From: Caprella mutica
Taxonomy: Eukaryota; Arthropoda; Malacostraca; Amphipoda; Caprellidae
Length of the DNA stretch: 64,000 nucleotides
Assembly: GCA_947561585.1 (NCBI GenBank)
Contig: CANNZV010000940.1
Span: forward strand, 92,919-156,918
Direction of reading: 5' to 3'
Under the pieces are notes generated by a model. That model was not told the origin of the DNA, made no database searches, and worked only from the letters and a program-made list of their open reading frames with translations. This document shows, piece by piece, positions 40,701 to 50,466 of this stretch. The position numbers were made by a program, and so were the translations under genes. The first letter of the stretch is position 1. The number at the start of each line of letters is the position of its first letter.

Positions 40701-43700
40701 ATAACTAGCAGCGCTGTCGAAAACCAATCTTAGTTTTAGTTTCTTGGGGTGCAGTACTGGGAAAATAGGTAAGTACCAAGTGTTTCCTACCGCAGTTCTT
40801 GTGTCATTAGGAGATATCAATTCGACGTGCTTCTGGTCTATAAGGTTTTGCATGAAATTCTGACACTCCTTTAATTTATCGGGTGAACGTTTCAATTGTT
40901 TCATTGTGTTAGCCTGTCTACAAAACACTTGTTTACAGTTATCGGGAACACTCATATTTCCATTCTTCAATGGTAAAGGCATCTCGATTGATCCATCTTG
41001 ATTGACGATTGTATTATTTTCAATTATGTCGAAGAATCTTCTGTCTTCTACTGAAAAACCATCGTCTTCGTCATCGTCAAACTTTTCAAAAATTGAGCGA
41101 TTGGGAAAAGAAACCTGAGCCTCGAAATGATCATGAGATAGAGTGGTCCGTAACGTGACTATTTCAGCGTTATTGTCGTTAGGACAAACATTGCCAACTA
41201 GTGCATAACCAATAGGGGTTTTATGAAGTACTGGAACGTTGTCATTTAGCACTCGAGTACGCATTAAAGTGCCGGCATCTCTACCAATGAGCATACACAC
41301 GTGAGCGTTTTTATTAATTGGTGGGAAATGAGAAGCATAGCAGGATAACTCTGGGATTTTTGACACTACTTCATGTGTGGCCACTTCGTGAAGGGTATTT
41401 GGCAAGAAGTTAGTTTCATATAGTTTTGGAAGACCATGAGAGGTTTCCTCGTAAATTCCTTTTACGAAAAGACCATTCTTTACAACTCTTCCGGTTACTT
41501 CGTATTTCTCATTTGAAATTGTGCTTATATTGTAATCCATTTTGGAAGATTCTATGCTGAAGTAATCAAGAAGCCAAGAGGTTGCGAATGAATTTGTACT
41601 CTCTTCATCGATAATAGCGTAAGCTAGAAGACTCTTGTTGCTAAATCCAGGAGCTGTGATCTTGACGAGGAGAGTTTTGCCGCAATTACGGCCAACATCT
41701 AAGCCACAAACGGTAGTACATAAGGTTGCGTCGCGCCTGTTCTTGTTAGGTGCATTCCGGTCGTAACCGATATTCCTTCTAGAGAAATGCATAGCGCATA
41801 TATGTTGGTCTGAATTACAAATTGAGCACCTTATGTTTTGTTTGCAATTTTTTGCTAAATGTTTCCCGAAACATCTGAAACACAGTTTATAATTAGCAAT
41901 TAATTGTTTCTTAACTTTATAATCAAAGTTGATAAATGTTTTACAGTTTGCCAAATCATGACTATCAGATTGATGAAAGGAACACTTGTAATTTGTATCA
42001 CTACCATTTCGATTATTTTCAGTTTCACTTTCGTTCACTTGCACTGTACTCAAAACTACGCCTTTGGTTTTCACTGATTCACCTGTACATGAAGAACGTT
42101 TAATTAGGAAGTCGGAACAGAGATCATCAGATATATCTTCTAGGAATTTGCAGAAATAATCGAAATTAGGATTGGTGCAATAATTTCGCATGTAAGCAGC
42201 TTTCCGCATTCTCCACCTGTTGTTTACAAATGAAGGGAGTTTCTTTCGCACACTTTCTAATCCTGAAGGGTGGTCAAATGTACTGAGGTCTTCTACGCGG
42301 TCCATGTGCGCCAAGATCACCTGACATAGATCGCTTAGATCACGGAGTTTCATTCCAACATTCGGGTCATCTTCTGAACCTTTCACGTCAGGGAATTTTA
42401 TGATTCGCTGGCGTAGCTCGTTCGAAACTTCTTCATCTCCTCCGAATCTCTTCTCTAGCTTGTCGTTTATTACTTGTAGTGCAAGTTTGGGATTGCTAGA
42501 ATATGCAGTTTTGAATGTTTGCACTACTTTTCTGGCAGATCCAATCGTATGCGCCTCCAATATATCTATCTTGTCTACTGGATCCAAATTCAATGGTTTC
42601 ATTTTGTTAATGAGAGAAGACATCCAGGTATGATATATATAAGAGTCTCCACCGTAAAGAACAGCTGGTGCTTTCTTAAGTTCCATCATTGCCAAGTAGC
42701 GTGTGTTGCAGTTTAACTGATCCGAATTGTTACGATAAGGTGGAATGTGTTCTTGTGCATTAGAATCGTGGCTCGAGTTTGACGCAGCGTCAAAAACCCG
42801 ACTTCTTCTTGAAGTCAGTTTAGCTGAAATTGAGCTATGAGTTTGAATAGGAATTTCATCTGCTTTTTGAGACTCTCCTGTCATCGACCGATCCTGCACG
42901 TTATTCGGATTGTTACGAGAAGTTAGAATGAACTCTTGTGCATTAGGATCGAAGTTCAAACCCGATACGGTGTCAGAAACCAGACTTCTTCTTGAAATTG
43001 GTTTAACTGAGCCCGATCTTTGAGTTTGAATAGGATCTTCATTTGCTTTCTCAGACTCCCCTGTCTTTGCATGATCCTGTACGTTATTCGGAGCGTCTTC
43101 CGGAATTGCGTGACTTGAAACAGTGCGATATATAGCAGGCTTTTCGACTCTTTCCTTGGTCCTGTTCTCGTCGTGGATGCTAAGCCAATTTTCTACGATG
43201 TCGTGTCCCTCGTTTATATCTAAGTCGCTATGTACAGAGTCGTGCCCATTTTCATCTTCGATCTCAATTTGTGCTTTAAGAAGATTAACTTGTTCATTTA
43301 CTCTTATGGCCTTTTTTTCTAGTTCAATTTCTTGTGCCAAGGCTTTTTGTTTGATTTCAGCTATCTTTAATTCACCCCTTAATTTATTAGAAAGGTTAGA
43401 TTTAATAGACCCAGATGATCTTGAGCGAAGAGAATGATTTCTTAAATTGTTGTTCATTCCATGTAGAAGCACGTTCTTGAAACCGACTGAATCTGTGAAT
43501 TCTTGATGCTCTGCTTCCAGTATCTTCAGTTCATGGGTTGCTCCCGAATCAAATAAAGATTTTTCATGAACTATTACAGTAGTCTCGAAAGTTCCCCATT
43601 TCTTATTTAAATCTTCGTACAGGGCTTTAATCAAAGAGCGGTCCTGCTTTTGATTTTCGTCGAGATCATCGATGTTGTCTAAAACGTTTTCGAGATCTGT

Positions 43701-43814
43701 TTTAGCCAAATGCGTAGCTGCGATAAGTGCTGACAATGGTGGCGTAGGCTTTCTCTTAGGAATTGCACCGGCCTGCTCACCATTCAAGGATTTACTACTT
43801 CTGTTAGGTTTCAT
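37734..43814 (-). CDS. BEL/Pao Gag-Pol polyprotein
   Basis: A single 2,026-residue frame without stops, the usual arrangement and length for BEL/Pao. Residues 1-380 are charged and partly helical and include an imperfect internal repeat (NNVQD...TGES, about 242-253 and 304-314). A DUF1759-type Gag segment follows (about 385-560), then a Cys/His-rich zinc-knuckle region (about 611-675; CFRCFGKHLAKNC, CSICNSDQHIC). The pepsin-like protease region (about 700-870) has IIDEESTNSF where a D-[ST]-G core is usual. Reverse transcriptase spans about 990-1210, with FVADVASMF and YVDDGLG at 1159. RNase H spans about 1340-1470 (FTDAS, RLEL, YSDS, NPADFTTR). Integrase has an H2C2 finger (H1655, H1659, C1686, C1689) and acidic residues D1721, D1789 and E1832. 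A DUF5641-type tail is at about 1957-2000. No envelope frame is present. It would act in cytoplasmic particles and in nuclear integration. Confidence 0.95.
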   Translation of the reverse strand: MKPNRSSKSLNGEQAGAIPKRKPTPPLSALIAATHLAKTDLENVLDNIDDLDENQKQDRSLIKALYEDLNKKWGTFETTVIVHEKSLFDSGATHELKILEAEHQEFTDSVGFKNVLLHGMNNNLRNHSLRSRSSGSIKSNLSNKLRGELKIAEIKQKALAQEIELEKKAIRVNEQVNLLKAQIEIEDENGHDSVHSDLDINEGHDIVENWLSIHDENRTKERVEKPAIYRTVSSHAIPEDAPNNVQDHAKTGESEKANEDPIQTQRSGSVKPISRRSLVSDTVSGLNFDPNAQEFILTSRNNPNNVQDRSMTGESQKADEIPIQTHSSISAKLTSRRSRVFDAASNSSHDSNAQEHIPPYRNNSDQLNCNTRYLAMMELKKAPAVLYGGDSYIYHTWMSSLINKMKPLNLDPVDKIDILEAHTIGSARKVVQTFKTAYSSNPKLALQVINDKLEKRFGGDEEVSNELRQRIIKFPDVKGSEDDPNVGMKLRDLSDLCQVILAHMDRVEDLSTFDHPSGLESVRKKLPSFVNNRWRMRKAAYMRNYCTNPNFDYFCKFLEDISDDLCSDFLIKRSSCTGESVKTKGVVLSTVQVNESETENNRNGSDTNYKCSFHQSDSHDLANCKTFINFDYKVKKQLIANYKLCFRCFGKHLAKNCKQNIRCSICNSDQHICAMHFSRRNIGYDRNAPNKNRRDATLCTTVCGLDVGRNCGKTLLVKITAPGFSNKSLLAYAIIDEESTNSFATSWLLDYFSIESSKMDYNISTISNEKYEVTGRVVKNGLFVKGIYEETSHGLPKLYETNFLPNTLHEVATHEVVSKIPELSCYASHFPPINKNAHVCMLIGRDAGTLMRTRVLNDNVPVLHKTPIGYALVGNVCPNDNNAEIVTLRTTLSHDHFEAQVSFPNRSIFEKFDDDEDDGFSVEDRRFFDIIENNTIVNQDGSIEMPLPLKNGNMSVPDNCKQVFCRQANTMKQLKRSPDKLKECQNFMQNLIDQKHVELISPNDTRTAVGNTWYLPIFPVLHPKKLKLRLVFDSAASYSGISLNSMLLQGPDNNNKLRGVLLRFREEKVAFVADVASMFHCFYVTPKDRDLLRFYWPRDNNMDNGLAAYRARVHIFGNCCSPSIATIGLRKAADSLKYESEENESLNLKVIDYIHHNFYVDDGLGCASTPEEAIEILTKSRNILAKFNIKLHKIMCNDPAVLKAFPKEDLGDSSTYVLENELIHRTLGVAWQMTTDQFAIKVELPDRPFTKRGVLAIISSIYDPIGLACPVVLGGKLIQRKILPRKSEDDDYLSKYDWDDILPPELHQDWKSWKESLSDLHNLKLPRCLIPNTFQVKHSSINVFTDASENAIGHVIYLKSTDDMGRIHVAFLYGESKVAPKSANSIPRLELCAAANAANSSRKMINELSKKPDEVWFYSDSRIVLGYISNTKKRFSQYVTRRVQMVLSVSSPNQWRYVSTKNNPADFTTRATSANALLNSSWITGPSILFTKNHENHSVENDVSVDLPETVNLIHTNLVTVPENSPIGTLIERHSSWNKLKRIVNLVVKVTRNWMEKVNKVSCNQQENCAHDILIREAQSTSFVNMTNILQKGQLPVNNPLSKLGLFTDNNGILRVGGRLKNVSSPCSVKYPILLPHNHRVSTLILDKVHMDTGHQGRHITSGALRQGGYYLNKGKKVLKSFLNKCVLCRRLRASCEQQYMSDLPHDRVDATPPFTNVGLDVFGHWFIHDGVKTRKSVASKKIWAVLFTCLYSRAVHIEPLPSLDTLSFQNALRRFISVRGPCKLIRSDRGTNFTATTKDVDFLKIAIFLEDKDCKWELNPPHASHYAGVWERKIGQVRRSMDAALLKTKERSLSRDELYTFLQEAANIVNSTPLWDVSNDPNDPQPMSPAILLTQKHSKEQSHDECFSEDDLLQYGKKRWRRVQFVAEHFWTEWRKNYLEELRARQKWVTKRTSLTVGDIVIMREPGLKRNQWPLGLIVNVYPSDDKIVRKVKIKVARNENSTTKTFFYLRPVSEVVLLFRRTDH

Positions 43815-43919
43815 GCTTCATTCGCTTAGCAACTCTGGCTTAGTTCTCTGATTAGTTGATAAATGTGTCACCCACTTCTTCGATTCTCTTTGGAGTTGAC
43901 TGATCGCTATCTGAATTAC

Positions 43920-45100
43920 TGTACCGAGATTATGGATCTCTCATAACAGATAACGAGGTAGGAATAAAAATGCATCTTGCGTTTTTCTTTACTCCAAACA
44001 ACTCGTAATTCTGAAACAATAAAGGAAAATGGTTTCAGAACTATGAAATACACAATAACAGTTAACAAATTTATGACTACCAAGTACAAAGCACTTTGCT
44101 GAAAATGACAAAAATAAAATTCGATCTTTAGTGGAACTCAAAATTCCAACCCCTATTTTCAGTAATTTGCACTCCAATGAATTCCAATGAATTCCGATGA
44201 ATTAATGAATCTAATAAACTCTATCGAATTCCAACAAACCGAAAATTTTAAAGTTCAGAGAATGGGAAGTTAAGTGAATTGATTTACTCTAATGTTCAAA
44301 GGTAGAACTAGGTTTATTAGGGTGAAATATGGTAATAGTGGTAATTGTAAATACGCGAATAAGAATTTAAATTCTATTCAAGCCTAAAATAAAATGAACA
44401 CATAATGGCACTACTGGTAGAAAATATTCTACCTGGGGAAAATAAGTAAACACAATATATCAATAAATATAGCAAATAATTTCTTACCAGATAGGTAGTC
44501 TAGCTTAGGGTTTTAGAGAATCACTTGTGGGAGGTGGACAACGTTTAACTGGGTTAGCACAATCATTATTTATATTCAGAGTTAAATATCTCTTTAATTA
44601 CGCATCTGACAGAAATAGAAAATTTAATGAAGGTATGGTACACCCAAATGCCGGACGTCGAATTTCTTCTATCTAATCTGAAAGTTTAATTATCTTTATG
44701 CAACCGGTAATTGAGGAGTTAGTGAAATTCAACGTTTCGGCAAACTAAAATTAAAAATTATAGATGTCCAAATATACTCAAAAATAGAAAAAATGGCTAC
44801 TTCTATCGTTCGAAAGAAGAAGTCAGCATAATTCACACATATCAAAAGGTGACTGGGGTCGGCTAATTAAAGTAATTATTCGTAGTATTAAACTTTTAAT
44901 GAAATTGACCTGAAGGTAGCAGATATTAAATATCACTAAAGCGCTGAGACACCCTATCACCTCTCTCAATCGAAAACTATATGAAAAGAAAGCATATTAT
45001 TTGTAGATTTGGTAGGTGATGCTATTTAAATTCTAGGGAAGTGCAAATTCAAATTACCCTAAATTATCGTGAATGTTAAATTTCATGAGTGAACATGACA
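43920..45100 (-). repeat. 5' LTR of the BEL/Pao element
   Basis: This is the right LTR, upstream of the Gag-Pol start in element orientation. It is 1,181 bp with the same ends as the left copy, offset 7,592 bp. About 105 bp of leader separate it from the initiator ATG (43812-43814 on the complement). Satellite resumes at 45101 with the second GTATT. Confidence 0.95.
44565..44574 (-). promoter_or_regulatory. TATA-like box in the 5' LTR
   Basis: The complement reads TATAAATAAT inside the 5' LTR, upstream in element orientation of the AATAAA at about 44313-44318. The order fits U3 promoter then R polyadenylation signal. No experimental start is known and the LTR is AT-rich. Confidence 0.35.
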
Positions 45101-48100
45101 GTATTACTCTTACATTGCAGTATTTACATTTGTATTACTCTTACATTGTGGTATTTACATCTGTATTACTCTTACATTGCGGTATTTACATTAGTATTAC
45201 TCTTACATTGTGGTATTTACATTTGTATTACTCTTACATTGTGGTATTTACATTAGTATTACTCTTACATTGTGGTATTTACATCTGTATTACTCTTACA
45301 TTGTGGTATTTACATCTGTATTACTCTTACATTGTGGTATTTACATTTGTATTACTCTTACATTGCGGTATTTACATTAGTATTACTCTTACATTGTGGT
45401 ATTTACATTTGTTTTACTCTTACATTGCGGTATTTACATTTGTATTACTCTTACATTGTGGTATTTACATTAGTATTACTCTTACATTGCGGTTTTTACA
45501 TTTGTATTACTCTTAAATTGCGGTATTTACATTTGTATTACTCTTACATTGCGGTATTTACATCTGTATTACTCTTACATTGCGGTATTTACATTTGTAT
45601 TACTCTTACTTTGCTGTATTTACATTAGTATTACTCTTACATTGCTGTATTTACATTTGTATTACTCTTACATTGCTGTATTTACATTTGTATTACTCTT
45701 AAATTGCGGTATTTAAATTTGTATTACTCTAACATTGCGGTATTTACATTAGTAGTACTCTTACATTGCGGTATTTACATTTGTATTACTCTTACATTGC
45801 GGTATTTACATTTGTATTACTCTTACATTGCTGTATTTACATTTGTATTACTCTTACATTGCTGTATTTACATTTGTATTACTCTTATATTGCGGTATTT
45901 ACATTTGTATTACTCTTACATTTCGGTATTTACATTAGTATTACTCTTACATTGCGGTATTTACATTTGTATTACTCTTACATTGTGGTATTTACATTTG
46001 TATTACTTTTACATTGCGATATTTACATTAGTATTACTCTTACATTGCGGTATTTACATTTGTATTACTCTTACATTGCTGTATTTACATTTGTATTACT
46101 CTTACATTGCGGTATTTACATTTGTATTACTCTTACATTGCGGTATTTACATTAGTATTACTCTTACATTGCGGTATTTACATTTGTATTACTCTTACAT
46201 TGCTGTATTTACATATGTATTACTCTTACATTGCGGTATTTACATTTGTATTACTCTTACATTGCGGTATTTACATTTGTATTACTCTTACATTGCGGTA
46301 TTTACATTTGTATTACTCTTACATTGCGGTATTTACATTAGTATTACTCTTACATTGCGGTATTTACATTTGTATTACTCTTACATTGCTGTATTTACAT
46401 TTGTATTACTCTTACATTGCGGTATTTACATTTGTATTACTCTTACATTGCTGTATTTACATTTGTATTACTCTTACATTGCTGTATTTACATTTGTATT
46501 ACTCTTACATTGCGGTATTTTCATTTGTATTACTCTTACATTGCGGTATTTACATTTGTATTACTCTTACATTGCTGTATTTACATTTGTATCACTCTTA
46601 TATTGCGGTATTTACATTTGTATCACTCTTACATTTCGGTATTTACATTAGTATTACTCTTACATTGCGGTATTTACATTTGTATTACTCTTACATTGCG
46701 GTATTTACATTTGTATTACTCTTACATTGCTGTATTTACATTTGTATTACTCTTACATTGCGGTATTTACATTTGTATTACTCTTACATTGCGGTATTTA
46801 CATTAGTATTACTCTTACATTGCGGTATTTTCATTTGTATTATTCTTACATTGCTGTATTTACATTTGTATTACTCTTACATTGCGTTATTTACATTTGT
46901 ATTACTCTTACATTGCGGTATTTACATTTGTATTACTCTTACATTGCGGTATTTACATTTGTATTACTCTTACATTGCGGTATTTACATTTGTATTACTC
47001 TTACATTGCGGTATTTACATTTGTATTACTCTTACATTGCTGTATTTACATTTGTATTACTCTTATATTGCGGTATTTACATTTGTATTACTCTTACATT
47101 TCGGTATATACATTAGTATTACTCTTACATTGCGGTATTTACATTTGTATTACTCTTACATTGCGGTATTTACATTTGTATTACTCTTACATTGCGGTAT
47201 TTACATTAGTATTACTCTTACATTGCGGTATTTACATTTGTATTACTCCTACATTGCTGTATTTACATTTGTATTACTCTTACATTGCGGTATTTACATT
47301 TGTATTACTCTTACATTGCGGTATTTACATTTGTATTACTCTTACTTTGCTGTATTTACATTTGTATTACTCTTACATTGCGGTATTTACATTTGTATTA
47401 CTCTTACATTGCGGTATTTACATTTGTATTACTCTTACATTGCGGTATTTACATTTGTATTACTCTTACATTGCGGTATTTACATTAGTATTACTCTTAC
47501 ATTGCGGTATTTACATTTGTATTACTCTTATATTGCGGTATTTACATTTGTATTACTCTTACATTTCGGTATTTACATTAGTATTACTCTTACATTGCGG
47601 TATTTAAATTTGTATTACTCTTACATTGCGGTATTTACATTTGTATTACTCTCACATTGCGGTATTTACATTAGTATTACTCTTACATTGCGGTATTTAC
47701 ATTTGTATTACTCTTACATTGCGATATTTACATTTGTATTACTCTTACATTGCGGTATTTACATTTGTATTACTCTTACATTGCGGTATTTACATTAGTA
47801 TTACTCTTACATTGCGGTATTTACATTTGTATTACTCTTACATTGCTGTATTTACATTTGTATTACTCTTACATTGCGGTATTTACATTTGTATTACTCT
47901 TACATTGCGGTATTTACATTTGTATTACTCTTACATTGCGGTATTTACATTTGTATTACTCTTACATTGCGGTATTTACATTAGTATTACTCTTACATTG
48001 CGGTATTTACATTTTTATTACTCTTACATTGCGGTATTTACATTTGTATTACTCTTACATTGCGGTATTTACATTTGTATTACTCTTACATTGCTGTATT

Positions 48101-50464
48101 TACATTAGTATTAATCTTACATTGCGGTATTTACATTAGTATTAATCTTACATTGCGGTATTTACATTTGTATTACTCTTACATTGCGGTATTTACATTA
48201 GTATTACTCTTACATTGCGATATTTACATTTGTATTACTCTTACATTGCGGTATTTACATTTGTATTACTCTTACATTGCGGTATTTACATTTGTATTAC
48301 TCTTACATTGCTGTATTTACATTAGTATTACTCTTACATTGCGGTATTTACATTTGTATTACTCTTACATTGCGGTATTTACATCTGTATTACTCTTACA
48401 TTGCGGTATTTACATTTGTATTACTCTTACATTGCGGTATTTACATTAGTATTACTCTTACATTGCTGTATTTACATTAGTATTACTCTTACATTGCGGT
48501 ATTTACATTTGTATTACTCTTACATTGCTGTATTTACATTAGTATTACTCTTACGTTGCGGTATTTACATTTGTATTACTCTTACATTGCTGTATTTACA
48601 TTTGTATTACTCTTACATTGCGGTATTTACATTTGTATTACTCTTACATTGCTGTATTTACATTTGTATTACTCTTACAATGCTGTATTTACATCTGTAT
48701 TACTATTACATTGCGGTATTTACATTTGTATTACTCTTACATTGCGGTATTTACATTTGTATTACTCTTACATTGCTGTATTTACATTAGTATTACTCTT
48801 ACATTGCGGTATTTACATTTGTATTACTCTTACATTGCTGTATTTACATTTGTATTACTCTTACATTGCGGTATTTACATTTGTATTACTCTTACATTGC
48901 TGTATTTACATTTGTATTACCCTTACATTGCGGTATTTACATTTGTATTACTCTTACATTGCTGTATTTACATTTGTATTACTCTTACAATGCTGTATTT
49001 ACATCTGTATTACTATTACATTGCGGTATTTACATTTGTATTACTCTTACATTGCGGTATTTACATTTGTATTACTCTTACATTGCTGTATTTACATTAG
49101 TATTACTCTTACATTGCGGTATTTACATTTGTATTACTCTTACATTGCTGTATTTACATTTGTATTACTCTTACATTGCGGTATTTACATTAGTATTACT
49201 CTTACATTGCGGTATTTACATTACTATTACTCTTACATTGCGGTATTTACATTAGTATTACTCTTACATTGCGGTATTTACAGTAGTATTACTCCTACAT
49301 TGCGGTATTTACATTTGTATTACTCTTACATTGCGTTATTTACATCTGTATTACTCTTACATTGCGGTATTTACATCTGTATTACTCTTACATTGCGGTA
49401 TTTACATTTGTATTACTCTTACATTGCGGTATTTACATCTGTATTACTCTTACATTGCGGTATTTACATTAGTATTACTCTTACATTGCGGTATTTACAT
49501 TAGTATTACTCCTACGTTGCTGTATTTACATTTGTATTACTCTTACATTGCGGTATTTACATTTGTATTACTCTTACATTGCGGTATTTACATTTGTATT
49601 ACTCTTACATTGCGGTATTTACATTAGTATTACTCTTACATTGCAGTATTTACATTTGTATTACTCTTACATTGTGGTATTTACATCTGTATTACTCTTA
49701 CATTGCGGTATTTACATTAGTATTACTCTTACATTGTGGTATTTACATTTGTATTACTCTTACATTGTGGTATTTACATTAGTATTACTCTTACATTGTG
49801 GTATTTACATCTGTATTACTCTTACATTGTGGTATTTACATCTGTATTACTCTTACATTGTGGTATTTACATTTGTATTACTCTTACATTGCGGTATTTA
49901 CATTAGTATTACTCTTACATTGCGGTATTTACATTAGTATTACTCTTACATTGTGGTATTTACATTTGTTTTACTCTTACATTGCGGTATTTACATTTGT
50001 ATTACTCTTACATTGTGGTATTTACATTAGTATTACTCTTACATTGCGGTTTTTACATTTGTATTACTCTTAAATTGCGGTATTTACATTTGTATTACTC
50101 TTACATTGCGGTATTTACATCTGTATTACTCTTACATTGCGGTATTTACATTTGTATTACTCTTACTTTGCTGTATTTACATTAGTATTACTCTTACATT
50201 GCTGTATTTACATTTGTATTACTCTTACATTGCTGTATTTACATTTGTATTACTCTTAAATTGCGGTATTTAAATTTGTATTACTCTAACATTGCGGTAT
50301 TTACATTAGTAGTACTCTTACATTGCGGTATTTACATTTGTATTACTCTTACNNNNNNNNNNNNNNNNNNNNNNNNTGTAATACTCTTACATTGCGGTAT
50401 TTACATTTGTATTACTCTTACATTGCGGTATTTACATTTGTATTACTCTTACATTGCTGTATTA
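45101..50464 (+). repeat. 31-bp satellite, block right of the retrotransposon (about 173 units)
   Basis: Same family, orientation and variants as the main array, and in register with it once the retrotransposon and one target copy are removed. Positions 45101-45.7 kb match 49627-50.2 kb (offset 4,526 = 146 units, later 4,557 = 147 units). Positions 47.6-49.63 kb match 34.3-36.327 kb. The array ends in GCTGTATTATCCTG, where the 15-bp family begins. A run of N lies at 50353-50376. Confidence 0.97.
50353..50376. other. Assembly gap (24 N) inside the satellite
   Basis: Twenty-four N follow TATTACTCTTAC. The sequence resumes TGTAATACTCTTAC. The expected distance to the next ACTCTTAC in register is not met, so the gap length is arbitrary and array length here is uncertain. 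Confidence 0.98.
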
Positions 50465-50466
50465 TC

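Larger units (their letters stand above)
36328..45100 (-). mobile_element. Complete BEL/Pao LTR retrotransposon inserted in the satellite
   Basis: The element is 8,773 bp with two 1,181-bp LTRs (TG...CA ends on both strands) and one Gag-Pol frame on the minus strand. A perfect 5-bp target duplication GTATT lies at 36323-36327 and 45101-45105. Both copies are part of a satellite unit, so removing the element restores the 31-bp register. Next to the 3' LTR in element orientation is a short purine stretch, GGGGCAG (37509-37515 on the complement), a plausible polypurine tract. I see no obvious tRNA primer-binding site directly after the 5' LTR. By reading, the LTRs agree throughout, which points to very recent insertion. 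Confidence 0.95.

Noticed and set aside
39978..43437. Plus-strand ORFs within the retrotransposon
   Set aside because: Antisense shadows of the long Gag-Pol frame.
43861..43919. tRNA primer-binding site next to the 5' LTR
   Set aside because: The first bases after the LTR in element orientation (GTAATTCAGATAGC) do not match a tRNA 3' end I can name. A TGGGTGACAC further in is too far to claim.
5072..50464. CRISPR array
   Set aside because: Units are contiguous 31-bp tandem copies without unique spacers, in a eukaryotic intron, with no cas genes.
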